Source: Sanderia malayensis (taxonomy: Eukaryota; Cnidaria; Scyphozoa; Semaeostomeae; Pelagiidae). From it: a stretch of 64,000 bases of DNA. The DNA is taken from NCBI GenBank assembly GCA_013076295.1, contig RQOL01000900.1, positions 36,671 to 100,670 of the forward strand. Reading direction: 5' to 3'. The position numbers and the translations under genes were made by a program. This document shows, one piece after another, positions 31,752-44,024 of this stretch. Positions within the stretch are counted from its first letter, which is position 1. Each line of letters opens with the position of its first letter. Below the pieces are notes generated by a model, which saw only the letters and a program-made list of their open reading frames with translations, did no database searches and was not told where the DNA came from.

Positions 31752-31987
31752 CAGCCTGTTTTCATGCTCAAAATATATACTGTATATATTTGCAAATCCT
31801 TCAGAAATATGTGTTATGCATAAATGTGCTCTCACTTTTGTCGAGTTTGCATCTGCGCACAACGTGACACAGATTTTAATAATATCGTAACCTGATTGAA
31901 ATTCGTAATGGCGGCACCATTTTGAAAGCTGCGGTGGAAGAAACCAATTTACTGTGTGTTTTTTCCCCTACGGAATTGTTTCTTATA

Positions 31988-34900
31988 ATGGAAAAGACGC
32001 AAAAGGTAGAAACATAGCTAAAACAATGCTGTTATGTATTTACAGTGCTCTTAAGATGCCAACTTAGTGTCACAAATAAACATGTAAGCTTTATATTTTT
32101 TGTAAAATACCATGTAAATTACAATATATTTACTTGATGTTCACAGAAATTTAGAAAAAGAAGTCTAGCAAAGCAGTCTTTTGCCGAATCTTTAGAAAGC
32201 TTGAATGATATTGATCTTCCTGGCTGTTCTAACCAAAAGGAGCCCACTGTGTCAATAATTGATGTACAAAGGGATTGTGAAACAGGATTGATACAGAGAA
32301 AGCCAGTAAGAAAACATTACCCAAGAAAGAAGAAGGAAAAACCATCAAAAGGAAAGGAAGGTGATATCGGTATATTATTTATTGATATCGGTATATTACA
32401 ATACATGATTGAAGTTTTTTTGAAATCTTTGGCTTACATTATTACAAAAGTAGCTATACTTTTTCATCATTAGGTATTTATTGTTTATTTTTAATTTTCT
32501 CTGGAAATTAATATTAGCTGTGTATAATATTTATAATATGTGGCTGAGATTGCACCTGTCATTTAATTTCAAGTTGTAACTTCCCTCAAACCACCTGTTA
32601 AAAACATTTCAATCCAATGAAAGTTCTTTATGTATTTGAAAATACAATTTTAAGTCTTTTAAGACATGGAATATTTGTATACCAGTGAGTTTTTCAAACG
32701 TTTGATGGATGTGTTTTCACTTGTAGATAATTTTGTGCATGATTATGAAGATGAGCCACCTAGTATAGATGTCGGTTTAGAAGAGCAAGAAAGTGACGAA
32801 GGTAATACTAATGTAATGTTGCTATCTATTGCATACAGAAGATTACGCAAGATGGACTATGCAGACTATACAACTATACAACTTTGCAATGCATAATTTT
32901 TAAATACGAGTTGTTGAATTTAGTTGTCTGATCATTGCAAACGCATGAAACTATGAGTAATGACAAATGTCACAACCATACTGTAATATTATATTTTATG
33001 ATATTGCTTTATATATTGTAGTTTTTAGAATATATTATATTATATCATATTATATTATATTAGGTTATGTTATTGCATTTTATATTGCTGTATATCATAG
33101 TATGCAATAATTTTGTGGAGTCAAAAAAAGATGAGTTCACATTGAGATTAATTACAGTAATATATTTGCGTGAATCCAAAACTAGTTTTGCTTCTTTTTG
33201 GCTAATAGCAAATTGCTCTTTTTGTATATTTTCAAATGCAAACATACAAAAATTGCATATATAGAGCATCTTAAAGATTATATTTTTTAAATAGTATCAA
33301 TTTTATCCAGATATTGATATTGCCAGTCAAGCAGCATTTATAGAACAGCTTCAAGAAATAGAGAAACAGTTTCCCTCAAGAGTTGAAACAGAATGGGCAC
33401 AGAGAAAGAGAGTACTTGCAGAAAATTGGGCATCAATGCGAAATTGGTTGTTCTGTGCTTTTCTTCTCAATAATTGCACTCCAGAGGAAAATGTCAGCTG
33501 TTCAAAGTGTCAGCTTAAATTTGCTGCAATAAGATGCACTGAATGCAGAAAATTGCTGTGCTCAACCTGTGATGAAGAGGTACACGCAGATGCTCCTTTC
33601 CATGACAGAGAAATTTGGAAAAATGGATTTTTTGAGCAGATTGGAAATAGAATGGCGCTCAAGGAAAACAAGCTTTATGAAATAGGTATTTTTGTATCAC
33701 TATTTATACAATGCATTACAAATGGAAAATATTGTATTTTGAACAGATTTTAAGGATAAAAAAATTAGAGCTTATGCAATATGTTTGTGTTTCAAAAGTC
33801 TAATCAAGAACGAGTGAGCAACTTTAACTGAAATGTTATGTCATTTACCCAATGCTTAATCTTTTTAGACAGGCCACTTCCTGTAAACATTCCAGCTTAT
33901 TGTCCTGGTTGCGATAAATTTTCAAGTACCATTTGCAAATGTGTTGATTCAAAAATCACAATAATAACAACAAAAGGTTTGGTCCATTTTATTTGATTTT
34001 TTCAACAATGTTATTTGCTTGTTGAATCTATTATAGCTAAGATTGTTTGCTCATGTTATTCATTTCTCAATTTTTCTTCCATATACAAAGGACGCTTTGA
34101 GTTTAATGATGTGTTCATTCTGTGCCAACATTGTGACTTCAAGACTATCGGATCTGACCAAATGGCAATGATCAAGTCTGGTTTTTTGCCTGCTACCCCT
34201 CAGAAAGCAACGACGTTTTACAGCATTGATGTCTTTCAGCTATGGGATACGTTGAGCAATAATTCACCAGGAACATCTTTGTCAGCATTTATAACAAGTT
34301 TGGAGATCATTTCAAGAAAAGCTGGGAGGGTTTGTACAAAATAGGATATAAATTTTTTCACATTAACTTTGCTCATTAGGCAACGTTTACCACACCTAAG
34401 CTTATCTGACTTAATTTTGGCTCTGGAATTGTGCCTTTTTGAATGATAGTCATCCTTTTATGCACGTACTTTTTGACAAAATGTTTCAACATTTTGAATT
34501 GATTCTTTTTATTTAGCTGAGCTCAATCAATCAAACAACCTTTGCCCAGTCTTTTCGTGAATGGAAATATGTTTCCGATGCTACGATTTTTCAAACTGGT
34601 GAAGATTACTTTTCGTGCCCTGTCTGTGCTAATGTCTGCCATTCAATCCATATTGATGGTCATCGAAAGACGTATAGATTCAAGAAAGTTCCACGGTATT
34701 TGAAATCATTCTATTTTATTATCGGATCTTTTAATCATTTAAGTTTTGATACAATGCGTATTTTGATGTTGATGCTCGCTTTGGCACAGCTAGCAGATGT
34801 GACACAGATGAAGTATATACACCATCATTTGATGTTAATTTTCTTTCTAGAGGAAAAGAAGACCCATTGTATAAAGACCAACTTATTGCAGATGATTCTG

Positions 34901-37900
34901 AGGTTCAAATACACATGAAAACACTTTACGAAAAGATGGGCAGCCAGGTAAACGTGACCAGCTAATTTTGACCAAATTCTGTGTATTGGATGAATCAGTA
35001 GAATTGCCTCTGCCCCAGTGTTGCATTTGAAAAACAAGACGCACTTCAATTATTCACAGGATTACAATGAAGACAAGATGTGCGGATCTTCATACTGGCA
35101 AGCAGCAAGGTCAAAATCGAAAAAAAGCTATGCATCTTTGGATGAAACAGGACTCGTTGTGGCTGGATGCCGCCATGTGTTGGCCTTAAAAGCTGTCAAC
35201 ATGTTTGCTGGGGAGCAGTATGGGTATGCGCTATTTTTGCAAACGTTTTTGCACCATGCAGTTGAAATGAAATTTATTTGGCAAGATATTATGTGCAAAT
35301 ACTGGCCATGGTTAAAAAAAGTTGCGACCAAGATTCCATATGTACAGAAGCTACTTGATTCTTCAAGCGCACTATCTGTAATGCATGCAAAAGCTCATTC
35401 GCTAGATTGCCAGGTAAATATTTTCTGCTTTTTTCCGATACGTTATGCCACAATTTACTGCCGTTGCATATCAAATTGACTATAAATTAAATAAAGTCTA
35501 TTACCTTTTACTTCTTTTAGCTGGTTTGGAGTGGATTTTACCAAAATCAAGCCGCTTTATCAACAGGAGAAAGTATGGAGCAATTTTTCTCCTATTTTGC
35601 TAAATGTGGGTTAAGGACAAAGAGTATGAATGCTGGTGGTAATGCTTGATCTTTGAACTTAATATTCCTCATTAAATTTTCCTCATTGAATTTTTTTATT
35701 TCCATTACCTTGCAATTTGTGATTGCTAAGCCACCCCAGACAGTGCAATTTGTAGCTCATTTAAAATATAGAACTAATGTTTTAGTGTCTCGCTCATAGG
35801 ACATATCCTCAGTATAGCGGACATTTTGACAATTTCCTACAACTTCTTCTGTGTCGTTATTTCAAATACTTGCTTATGCGACTTATCTAATTTACAGCAC
35901 GAATTGATTCATTAACGCAACATGCTTCATTTTGGAACCAAAGAAAAATCGAAAAGTTTGCCTCATCTCTCGCCAAACAGTATGCAAAGGTAAGGTGATT
36001 TCAAAGAACTTTCAAGTGTTCGTTTTTCTTTATAGACCATTGGTTATCTTTCATATTTAAATTGTTGCAAACCAGTTTATATCTTTCAATTTTTGTGCAG
36101 ACTAAAAAGAAATTAGCTGAGACTGTTAAAGAGAAGAATGCTCTGTTAAACACAACAGAAGTTCCTCCCGATGCGACAACAATAGAAGCATGGGAAAAGG
36201 ACTTCAGAACTAAAGCAATGGGTATCATTACCGTCACTTTATATTACTGATTATCTCCCCTTGATTTCATAAGCATTTTCTCAAAAGATTGCAAATGCTT
36301 TCTGTTGTATATCATTTACAGTAGTCTTTTTATGCTTGAGTGTTCAATGATTGTATTTTAAATAATTTTTTCCTATCTACAAATGACCATTTTAGCTTCT
36401 TTCGAACATCGATCTACTACCTCCATGGTCAGCCAGCTTGCCGAGTATTATAAGTTGCACCAGGAGCTTCTATCAGCGCCAGCTGTACAAACTTATATCG
36501 AAAATATCGACAAAGCATGCAGTATAATTTCAGGTGAACTTGAGCAACCATCTTGTTTTATCTGTTCTTCTTTTTGTATTTTCATGTCTGCTTCAGAAAA
36601 TTTTTTACAATTTTATACATGTGGCTTGCGACAGTGTACATTCGAATTCAATGTGTTAATTACAGGTCAGGAAGAAATACACAGTATTCTATCCGCAAAA
36701 CAGGGCACAATCTCTAGAAAGCGAAAGCGCCTTGCTGATCTTGAAAAAAATTACTGGTTGGTGATTACGATAAAAATCGTGCACTGAAAGACGGGAAAGA
36801 GCATCTTACCAACACAACATTAGAGCTGCTTCGAACAAGATTGGTTCATACATATTTAACTATACAGCAACAAAAACATGACATTTCTCAGTTGGCAGGT
36901 AATCTAACATAACATATTACATATTGATTAAAAAGTGATTCTCTTTTGTTCTGTGTTGTTGAATGTTCTTGGCATTTTTTCTCACAGATACATCAAAAAA
37001 AAGGACGAAAATTCGACGTGGAATTTAAAAAAATTCGAACGTTTTGGAGAAAGCTGTTTCCTCGTACAACATGGTAGCAAGGCTCTCTGTCACGAAAGTT
37101 CAATGCTTGAATGTATCGGATGTTGTTTCTGGTAGATTTGCTTGGCAAGATGACAAGGGTAACAATCTTTAACTTTATCATTTACTAGTAAGTTGTATGG
37201 ATGCTTTAGTAAAACTAATGTTACACATTTGGGGTGAGATATACTAGCAGTCATCTATCAAATAATCCTTCATTTTCAGCCGAAAATCGTTTACCTGACA
37301 GCTTGAGAAAGCAGATTGTTGACAAGCATGTTTTGCTCAAAAGATGTAGAGAGAAATTTCACTGGTGGTGGAGGAAATGAAAGCTTTTTGTTCATTTTAT
37401 CAAGATAAGATTAGCGATTTAGTGAAGGAAAAACAAGAACTAGAAATTTGTATTAGAGGTATGTGACATGAAGTTACCTTTCCTGTTCTTTTTCTGTTAC
37501 CCTTGCCAGATAAATTTGTTGAACTTGCATAAAATTCTTTATGTGCTAGAAGTAAGCAATGGACATCCACAGCACACTGCTTGGAGAAAGTTTGTTTGAA
37601 GACTGCTGGATTCCAAAGCAAGGTAACAACTCTTCTTGCACTTAGCTGAAACACTTCAAAAGTCATTAAATCAGACCAGAATTTTCAGTTAGTCAATTTG
37701 CATAAGTATGTTGACGTCATTCTTTATAATTTGGTTTGAATATATGTATTACAGGAAGAAGTCTATCGTGACTTAGAATCTGGAGATACGTGTTCAAAAT
37801 TGCAAGGAATAAAGTGCTTGAAGCAGGAAGGAATAGCTACATGCAAGCGTAGGCTATCAGAAGCTGCCAACCAATTTAGAAAGGTTCTTGAAAATGAACC

Positions 37901-38048
37901 TGAAAAGGTAAATTTTTATATGGCAGATGACATAGATGGCGAAGAAGAGCAAGAATCGAACGAGTCAGAAGTCGAAGATGACGAAAATGACGAAAATGAC
38001 GAGAATGACCAGTTTGATGACAATCTATTAGTATATTTTGATAATTAG
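31988..38048 (+). CDS. KDZ (Kyakuja-Dileera-Zisupton) transposase gene, multi-exon
   Basis: About eighteen exons with GT-AG borders keep one frame. Supported exons are 31988-32005, 32147-32360, 32727-32801, 33311-33685, 33869-33976, 34091-34329, 34517-34695, 34797-34947, 35060-35413, 35521-35638, 35898-35989, 36101-36221, 36396-36533, 36666-36898, then less certain ones to the TAG at 38046-38048. The N-terminus is basic. A Cys-rich finger (CSKCQLKFAAIRCTECRKLL) and CPGCDKF follow. The KDZ core shows SYASLDETGLVVAGCRHVLA and TGESMEQFFSYFAKCGLRTK. Helical region and an acidic end (DGEEEQESNESE) close it. Three probable slips lie in A runs near 36755, 37025 and 37350. KDZ proteins are DDE-type transposases of large elements. 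It may be an active element or a host copy; terminal repeats were not found. Confidence 0.85.
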
Positions 38049-39996
38049 TATTGCTTTTTTGTAATCGGTGTTTCTTGCAATCTGTTTTAAATAAGCAATC
38101 TGCTTTATAAGTTCCATAATTAGAAAATTATAGTTAATATATAGTTAACTTACAAGATATAGTTGACATCCGCTGTCTCAACTCTCAGGAGAAATTTAGA
38201 TTTACTTTTATGTTCTCCTTAATCGAGTATCTGATCTTTCATTGACTGATCAAAGAGCAAAAGTTAATTTCGGAGTTTCCTGCCATTCCCAAAACCCAGC
38301 ATGTGAATATTACGAGAACCCAGCATGTGAATATTTTTCAATCAATATATTTTTAGCAATTTTTTGTAGTATAAAGTTTCCATCTTTCATGAAATATTAT
38401 CTTAGCAATATATTTTGCTCAGAACGTCAAATGTCACTTGAGCTTAAACGGTTAAGCAGTTTTATAGTTTATAGGTTCGCATTCTCGTCTAAAACGCGTT
38501 GTATTTGTAACTGCCAGGTTTTACGCCAGCAAATTATGTTAATATTAATATATCAATGTCTCCTACCTTTTTGCAAAACATGAAGGATGCCCTTTTTTGT
38601 ATATGTGACAACTTTTGAGATTAAGTGTGTCACGTGTCACGCAATTTCTAATGTCCCCCTACTTTTTAGTACGCTCCCAAGCCTCTGGATGGCGGGAGTG
38701 CTGGTGCATCGATTTTAGTACACAAGCAATAAGAATTCAATACAACCAACACTATAAAAAAATGCAAACAATAAAATGCAAAATCATGTCAAACAAATTT
38801 TAATTTACCTTCATGCCAAAGACGAACAATAGAAATAAAGGTCATTTTTATGTCAATTGTTTTTGTCTTTACAATTCAATGAACAACAGTACCCGGTTCG
38901 GATTCTCTCATGTGTCCAATTTATTCATTTTCATTCATGCGCATAACAAAGTAGCTAAAAAAATTGAAATATAATAAATGTACCTATGACATGTTTTAGA
39001 CCTTTGAGGTTTGCCCTGGCTTCTTGCAATAGCTGCGCCACAGGAAAAAGTCCGTTTTCTGGAACGACAACAACACCAATGTCCTCTATAAATTAACTCT
39101 CACAAGACAATAACGATAACGATTCAAGACAAGAATCTGAGTGATGATGCATTGATGTGGTAAGTTTTTTTATCGTTGTTAATCTGCCATATTTGTACAA
39201 AAATCCTGACACATCTCCCCTATTAAGTGAATCCTGCGCCATAATTCAAGTTTTATGAGGCAAAAACGACAAGCAGTAATTAATTCAGTAATTACTAAAA
39301 CTCCAGTTAACAATTAAAGGCCAAAACTGAATCTTAGTAAAAGTGATATAACTTCGAAAAAACTTTTGAAAGTTTTTTTAAGAATTTCGATAGGAAAAGC
39401 CGAAGCCAATCTTGAGCGGGAGTCAGACTTATGTATTGATAGAAATTTGTATGCTTCCAGTGTTATAAAACAATGTCCTCAACAGTTGAAGAAATTGTAT
39501 GAAATTGCATTGTTCTTAGACACCCAGCCATATCATGGTCCCCAGTGATAGTTGGAATGACTTCAGTGTTCATCAAATTAAAAGGATTATTGTCACGATA
39601 AGATGATTCCATGTTTCTTTTTGGTTGAGGCGTATGAAACTTCCACTTTTGCTGAACTTCTTTGGACGATTTATAAAAGAGTCTTTCGCAGTGATGTGCG
39701 TAGCCCATTTTGGTGCCTGGGCGGGTTCCGAAATAAACTATTTTTGAACAGGAAAGGAAGCTTGGCATAATAAGTTTTTTGGGTTGCTTTTCCGTTACTC
39801 TTGTATTAAAATCATAATTCGAACGAAAAACTACCTTGTTGCCGCCCTGAAGACTGCAAATATTTTCCTTAAAAGATCAAGTCTCTAGGGGGTCTACATT
39901 TACCTATACGGGGGAATTTTTGGTTGATCTCGAAATAAATCACAAATGTGCAAGGAAGCACCAATAATGAGTTTCACAATTTTGAGAAGATAAATA
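38049..39996. other. No recognised feature
   Basis: Nearly 2 kb with only short, unsupported frames. The sequence is AT-rich without obvious repeats. The KDZ element's 3' terminus may lie here but could not be delimited. Confidence 0.5.
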
Positions 39997-40195
39997 CAGT
40001 GGAATCCCGCTATAACGAACCCCGTTTATGACGAACTTCCCGCTATTACGAACTAAAACTCCGGTCCCTTGGATTCTGGAAGTAAATCTTACTGTAAATA
40101 CTACCTGTATAACGAACCCTGGATATAACGAACTTTCGTTATTACGAACCAAACTTCCGATCCCCTGACCACAAATACCCTCGATATAACGAATT
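39997..40195 (+). mobile_element. Pogo/Tigger-like terminal remnant
   Basis: Begins TA|CAGTGGAATCCCGCTATAACG, close to the CAGTGGAACCTCGATATAACG type of pogo-superfamily ends (recall). About seven TATAACGAA/ATTACGAAC motifs recur over 200 bp, ending CTCGATATAACGAATTT. No opposite end or transposase is visible, so it is a solo end or a MITE fragment. Confidence 0.5.
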
Positions 40196-40393
40196 TTGAG
40201 AAAACTTATGCGAAGGGTGATGTTTTCAAGTTCTGGATGTGCTTCAAACATCGAACTTTTTTGTGCGGAAATAGGGAACGAAATGCGAAGAAGATCAATT
40301 CCCTTGCGAAATTTGCAAAGATGTTCTTGGATTGCTTTGTTTCATGCGGTGTGTTTAAATATACTTGTTAATAACTACGCAGGAACATGTTCA

Positions 40394-40790
40394 GCTCTGG
40401 TGGCTCAGTGGTTAGCACTTGTGCTTGCCAAGCATGAGATAGCAGTTCGAATCTCATGCAAGCCACTAGAATAGCTGAGCGACAAAATGAGGGCCGTTAC
40501 CCCGGGGATCTACAAGAGAAAGTAGATCCCCGGGGTACCGGATTTTTTGGCTGCCCGGTTCGGAATGGTTTCTCGGCAGAAACGCCGAGAAAACCACCCT
40601 CCCCGGTCAGGATACTCAATCTGGTACACCGGGGGACAATTGCCATTGCAGAGTTGCCACACTCCCCACTTTGTCTCGTTTTGCCAAGTGCACAAGGCAC
40701 AGTCGAATTGAAAAACCCAGTGGCTTGTATTAGTCGCGGCATTCAGATTCAACGCACATACCGATCCCGAAATCGAAGTCACAGCTAAAA
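40394..40790 (+). mobile_element. tRNA-derived SINE-like element with a 16-bp perfect hairpin
   Basis: The head (about 40394-40470) contains an A box (TGGCTCAGTGGTTAGCAC) and a B box (GCAGTTCGAATC) at tRNA spacing, so an RNA polymerase III promoter is likely. Cloverleaf stems are degenerate: GCATGAGAT/ATCTCATGC forms a longer hairpin instead of a T arm. 40498-40513 and 40522-40537 are perfect inverted 16-mers (TACCCCGGGGATCTAC) around AAGAGAAA. A GC-richer body runs to about 40790, unlike the AT-rich surroundings. The 3' tail is not defined. Confidence 0.6.
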
Positions 40791-40799
40791 ACACAACTT

Positions 40800-42630
40800 G
40801 GCTTCAATATTTTTATAGCAGGAAACAGTAGGAATTATTAAATAAGAAATATCCAAATCCTCGACAAAATATGAAAATTTAAAATTCAATAAATCTAAGG
40901 TAACTCGCAGAGCTTTTGTTCTTTCCTCTTACGGCTTATAAATCAAAGTGTCCTCAAGCAACAGCTCCAAAGTCTTGCTGTTCGCCCTTCCATAATACGT
41001 TAGCAGCGTTTATATAACAGAAAGCGAACAATAGCCGCACTTTAATTATTCTCTAGAGTTTCTAACATCCCCAGGTCCATATTAAATTAAAACAACAAAT
41101 AAACAACAAACAAACGACAACTTTTATTACGGTATTTATACTATTACAACCTTAAAATTGGTAGTTTTTGAGTCCCAAACTCCAAATATTGATATATTGA
41201 AATATTGAATTTTTTCGAGCTGTAATTCACACAGCTCAAAAACAATTGAATTTATTTAAACTGTGATTTACCAGATAACTTTTTTGTAAAATCTCAGACC
41301 CCAAATATTGACACGGACCCCTCCGCATAAAGAAAGTAGGGAGTAACCTTCCAGGGTCAAGTCAAGAAATTTTTACACCCCTTAAAAAGTTCACTCAAAA
41401 GCAAAATCAAACATGATCACAAAGAGAATCATTAAGAATCATAAGGATGCATCAGTCGTTTTTCCGAAATACTTTCTCTTTCAAGGGTTAACTTTGAAGA
41501 AAACAGGTGGTGGCAGTAATCTTGAGAATACATACAACTAACAAAATTCATCCCCCAGTCTCCCTGACACCACACCGTTGCATATTTATCAAACACAACA
41601 ACTCACTGTGAATATATGAGTAGCTATCTTGAAAATGCAAGTTTCTCAATTTTTCACGCGAAAGGCAAGTTTGTAATGGTTTATAATTGGCAAAAATGAG
41701 AACGAAATAAAAAGATCAAACGATATTTCGCATGCAAAGTATCATTTCAGATGCATATCAAATCATCATGCAAGTCACTTACAGATCAATGTACGATACA
41801 TTTTTATATTACCGAATCATAAAACATACGCAGGCAACAAAACTAATTAATGAAATAAAATTTTACGAATGAAAATAGAGATGGTAATATTAAAGTAATA
41901 TATTAACTGTAATGATATGTTTATTAATTTAACAATAATATAAATTGAAATATATTAACTGATTAAATATATGGTGATATAATTATATATTAGAGAAGTT
42001 TTAAATTTTTCTACCCCGTGAAAGCGACGGATGTTGTATAAGTTTGTATGTCCCCACCCCAAACTTTTGAGGAAGATCTATAAATTCTGCTTAGTAATCT
42101 TCATTGAACTTAGTAAAAGAATAATGCACTAGATTTAAAGATAACCCATTTAAAGATAACGAAAAGCAATAACTACACATATAAATAATCAAACAACCTC
42201 AACAAGTTAAGTGATGAAGTTTCTCCTCGCCCCATAAATTCCATCAATAACAGCACCATTAATTTTGGGCAGATATGACTGAGCAATTCCTTTCAAAAAG
42301 CACACTTTTCCAAGTTATAAATTAATATGCTGTTTGATTGTGTATTTGGTAGAAAATGAGATTCTCAGCATAGTTCGATTGGTTCCAACCAGTGTTCAGC
42401 GAAAGACTCTTTAGCCTTTGGGCGAACACCACTCAGCTATAAGAACACCGCTTAACTCAGTTGTGTTGTTTTCCATCCTATTTTTGATTACATCGAGAAT
42501 TAATTCAAATAAAAAATTGGGTTGATTGCTTGATTATTATATTTTTTCTTTTTGTTTTGTCCCTATTTTATTATCATTATTATTATTATTTGTTAACGTT
42601 CTGCACAACAGAAACTTCTTTCCACCAAGC
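40800..42630. other. No recognised feature
   Basis: About 1.8 kb of AT-rich sequence with no frame, RNA or repeat that I can support. Confidence 0.6.
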
Positions 42631-42631
42631 T

Positions 42632-44024
42632 CTATAATCTGCCCTGGTAAAGTTGTAGATACAGCTGGGTAGAACTCGACATAGTTACAGCAAATGAAGA
42701 GGGTTGATTGACTTGACTAGTTGACAGGAAGAGGTTAGAATCATGAGAATTGGTGTTTGGAGACGTAGACAAGGCTGGATCAATGGCTGAAGATAGAATA
42801 GTGAAAGAAGAAGTGGGTTGTGCTTGTGAGGACAAAGAGCTATGATGAGATGTTAATGGAAAGTTAGGTGGATCATTAGAAGACTGCTTGCTAGTTGCAA
42901 CACGAGTAGAAGTTAATACATTCATAGAGTTGGCAGAGTTTCCCACAAAGAGTGAATTTTCAGATGGCAATGGTAACGAAACGGTTTCTTTGGTATGGGT
43001 AGTGGATTGAGGGGTAGAGTCAGGCATAGGTTCAATATGAGAAGATGATGATGATATTGGATTGTTGGGTGTGAAGGTTCCAGAGGTGTAGGCGTTGACA
43101 AAGGGTCTGAAAACAGATGGTGCATTGGAAGAAAAGCTGGAAGAAGAAGAAGAAGAAGGAAGTGATGACGGTGTTGGGGGATCTTCTCCACTTCCTTCCT
43201 TTGCAACTTGGGTGTCTTCTAAAATGAATAAAAAGGATAATGCTACAATACAACTTTAGTGTATAAAGCAGAAATATGCCATGCACACCGATGACGACTA
43301 TGCAGCTGCAACATATAAAAGATATACTTATTGCTAAACTAATCAGAATTAAGAAGCTTGTCGCGTAAAAGACACTTCCCTTCTGCACATTGCGAGCGAA
43401 CATTAGATTAGATCATAAACTGAAAAAAATCAACTTCTCAAGCATACTCATTTTCAAATAAATCTTCATTGAATTGAAGACCTTTTCCCGCATGGCCGAT
43501 TCAATTTTCTGACCTGCTCCTCTGGTAGAGTACGAGTGCGTGTAGATGCGTTTTTGGCCATTTTTTGCCATGTTATCGTGCACCAGAAATACAATGCCAG
43601 TCCAGCCAGGAACTGTTGACAGCTGATCCATCTGGAAACACGACGTTTTCAAAATTAATGACTTCCCTGGGACGATCTACATCTTATGTGTTTTGGGGCA
43701 GAGAATTCCCCCAATATATAATTATAATTCAACACTTCTATGCCAATATTTCAAAAATACATGATCATGTTAGACAAAGCATTCACGTTAAACTGCCCTC
43801 CTAGCCAAACAACGTTGATCCAAATATAGAAAAGTCAAACCCCCTCATTGACTCACTCGATTGAAAAGCTTGTCCTTCACATAGCTACCATCTTTGGGTG
43901 AATTTTCTGTAATTTTAGCCCAATCTTTTTCCTTCTTTTTTATTGTCATCAGGCAGTGTCCACATGTTTTAGCTCTGATGCCAACACTTTCCTTGCAATG
44001 GGGGCACTGTCTCTTACCATCTCT
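42632..44024 (-). CDS. Possible host gene with zinc-ribbon exon and S/T-rich tail
   Basis: Three exon-like segments, 5' to 3' on the minus strand. 43857-44024 (56 codons) follows AG and precedes GTGAGT, encoding a four-Cys zinc ribbon (CPHCKESVGIRAKTCGHC) resembling the UPF0547-type ribbon (recall). 43482-43631 (50 codons, phase 0 on both sides) includes VPGWTGIVFLVHDN. A last exon 42632-43218 is Ser/Thr/Pro-rich to a TAA-type end. The phase from exon 2 to the last exon needs an extra short exon or another frame (the alternative reads to 42922). 5' exons are not identified. It is the only candidate non-transposon gene here. Confidence 0.45.

Noticed and set aside
30320..31862. Repeated frames of 61-69 aa on both strands
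   Set aside because: Produced by the 61/122-bp satellite; no start or domain conservation.
40394..40470. Functional tRNA gene (Gly-like, GCC in a seven-base loop)
   Set aside because: A and B boxes are present, but acceptor and T stems do not pair properly; better explained as the head of a SINE.
42922..43403. Minus-strand frames with hydrophobic stretches suggesting a membrane protein
   Set aside because: The hydrophobic part (about 43220-43400) reads through a probable intron ending in a CATTTTAG acceptor; a transmembrane gene is not supported.
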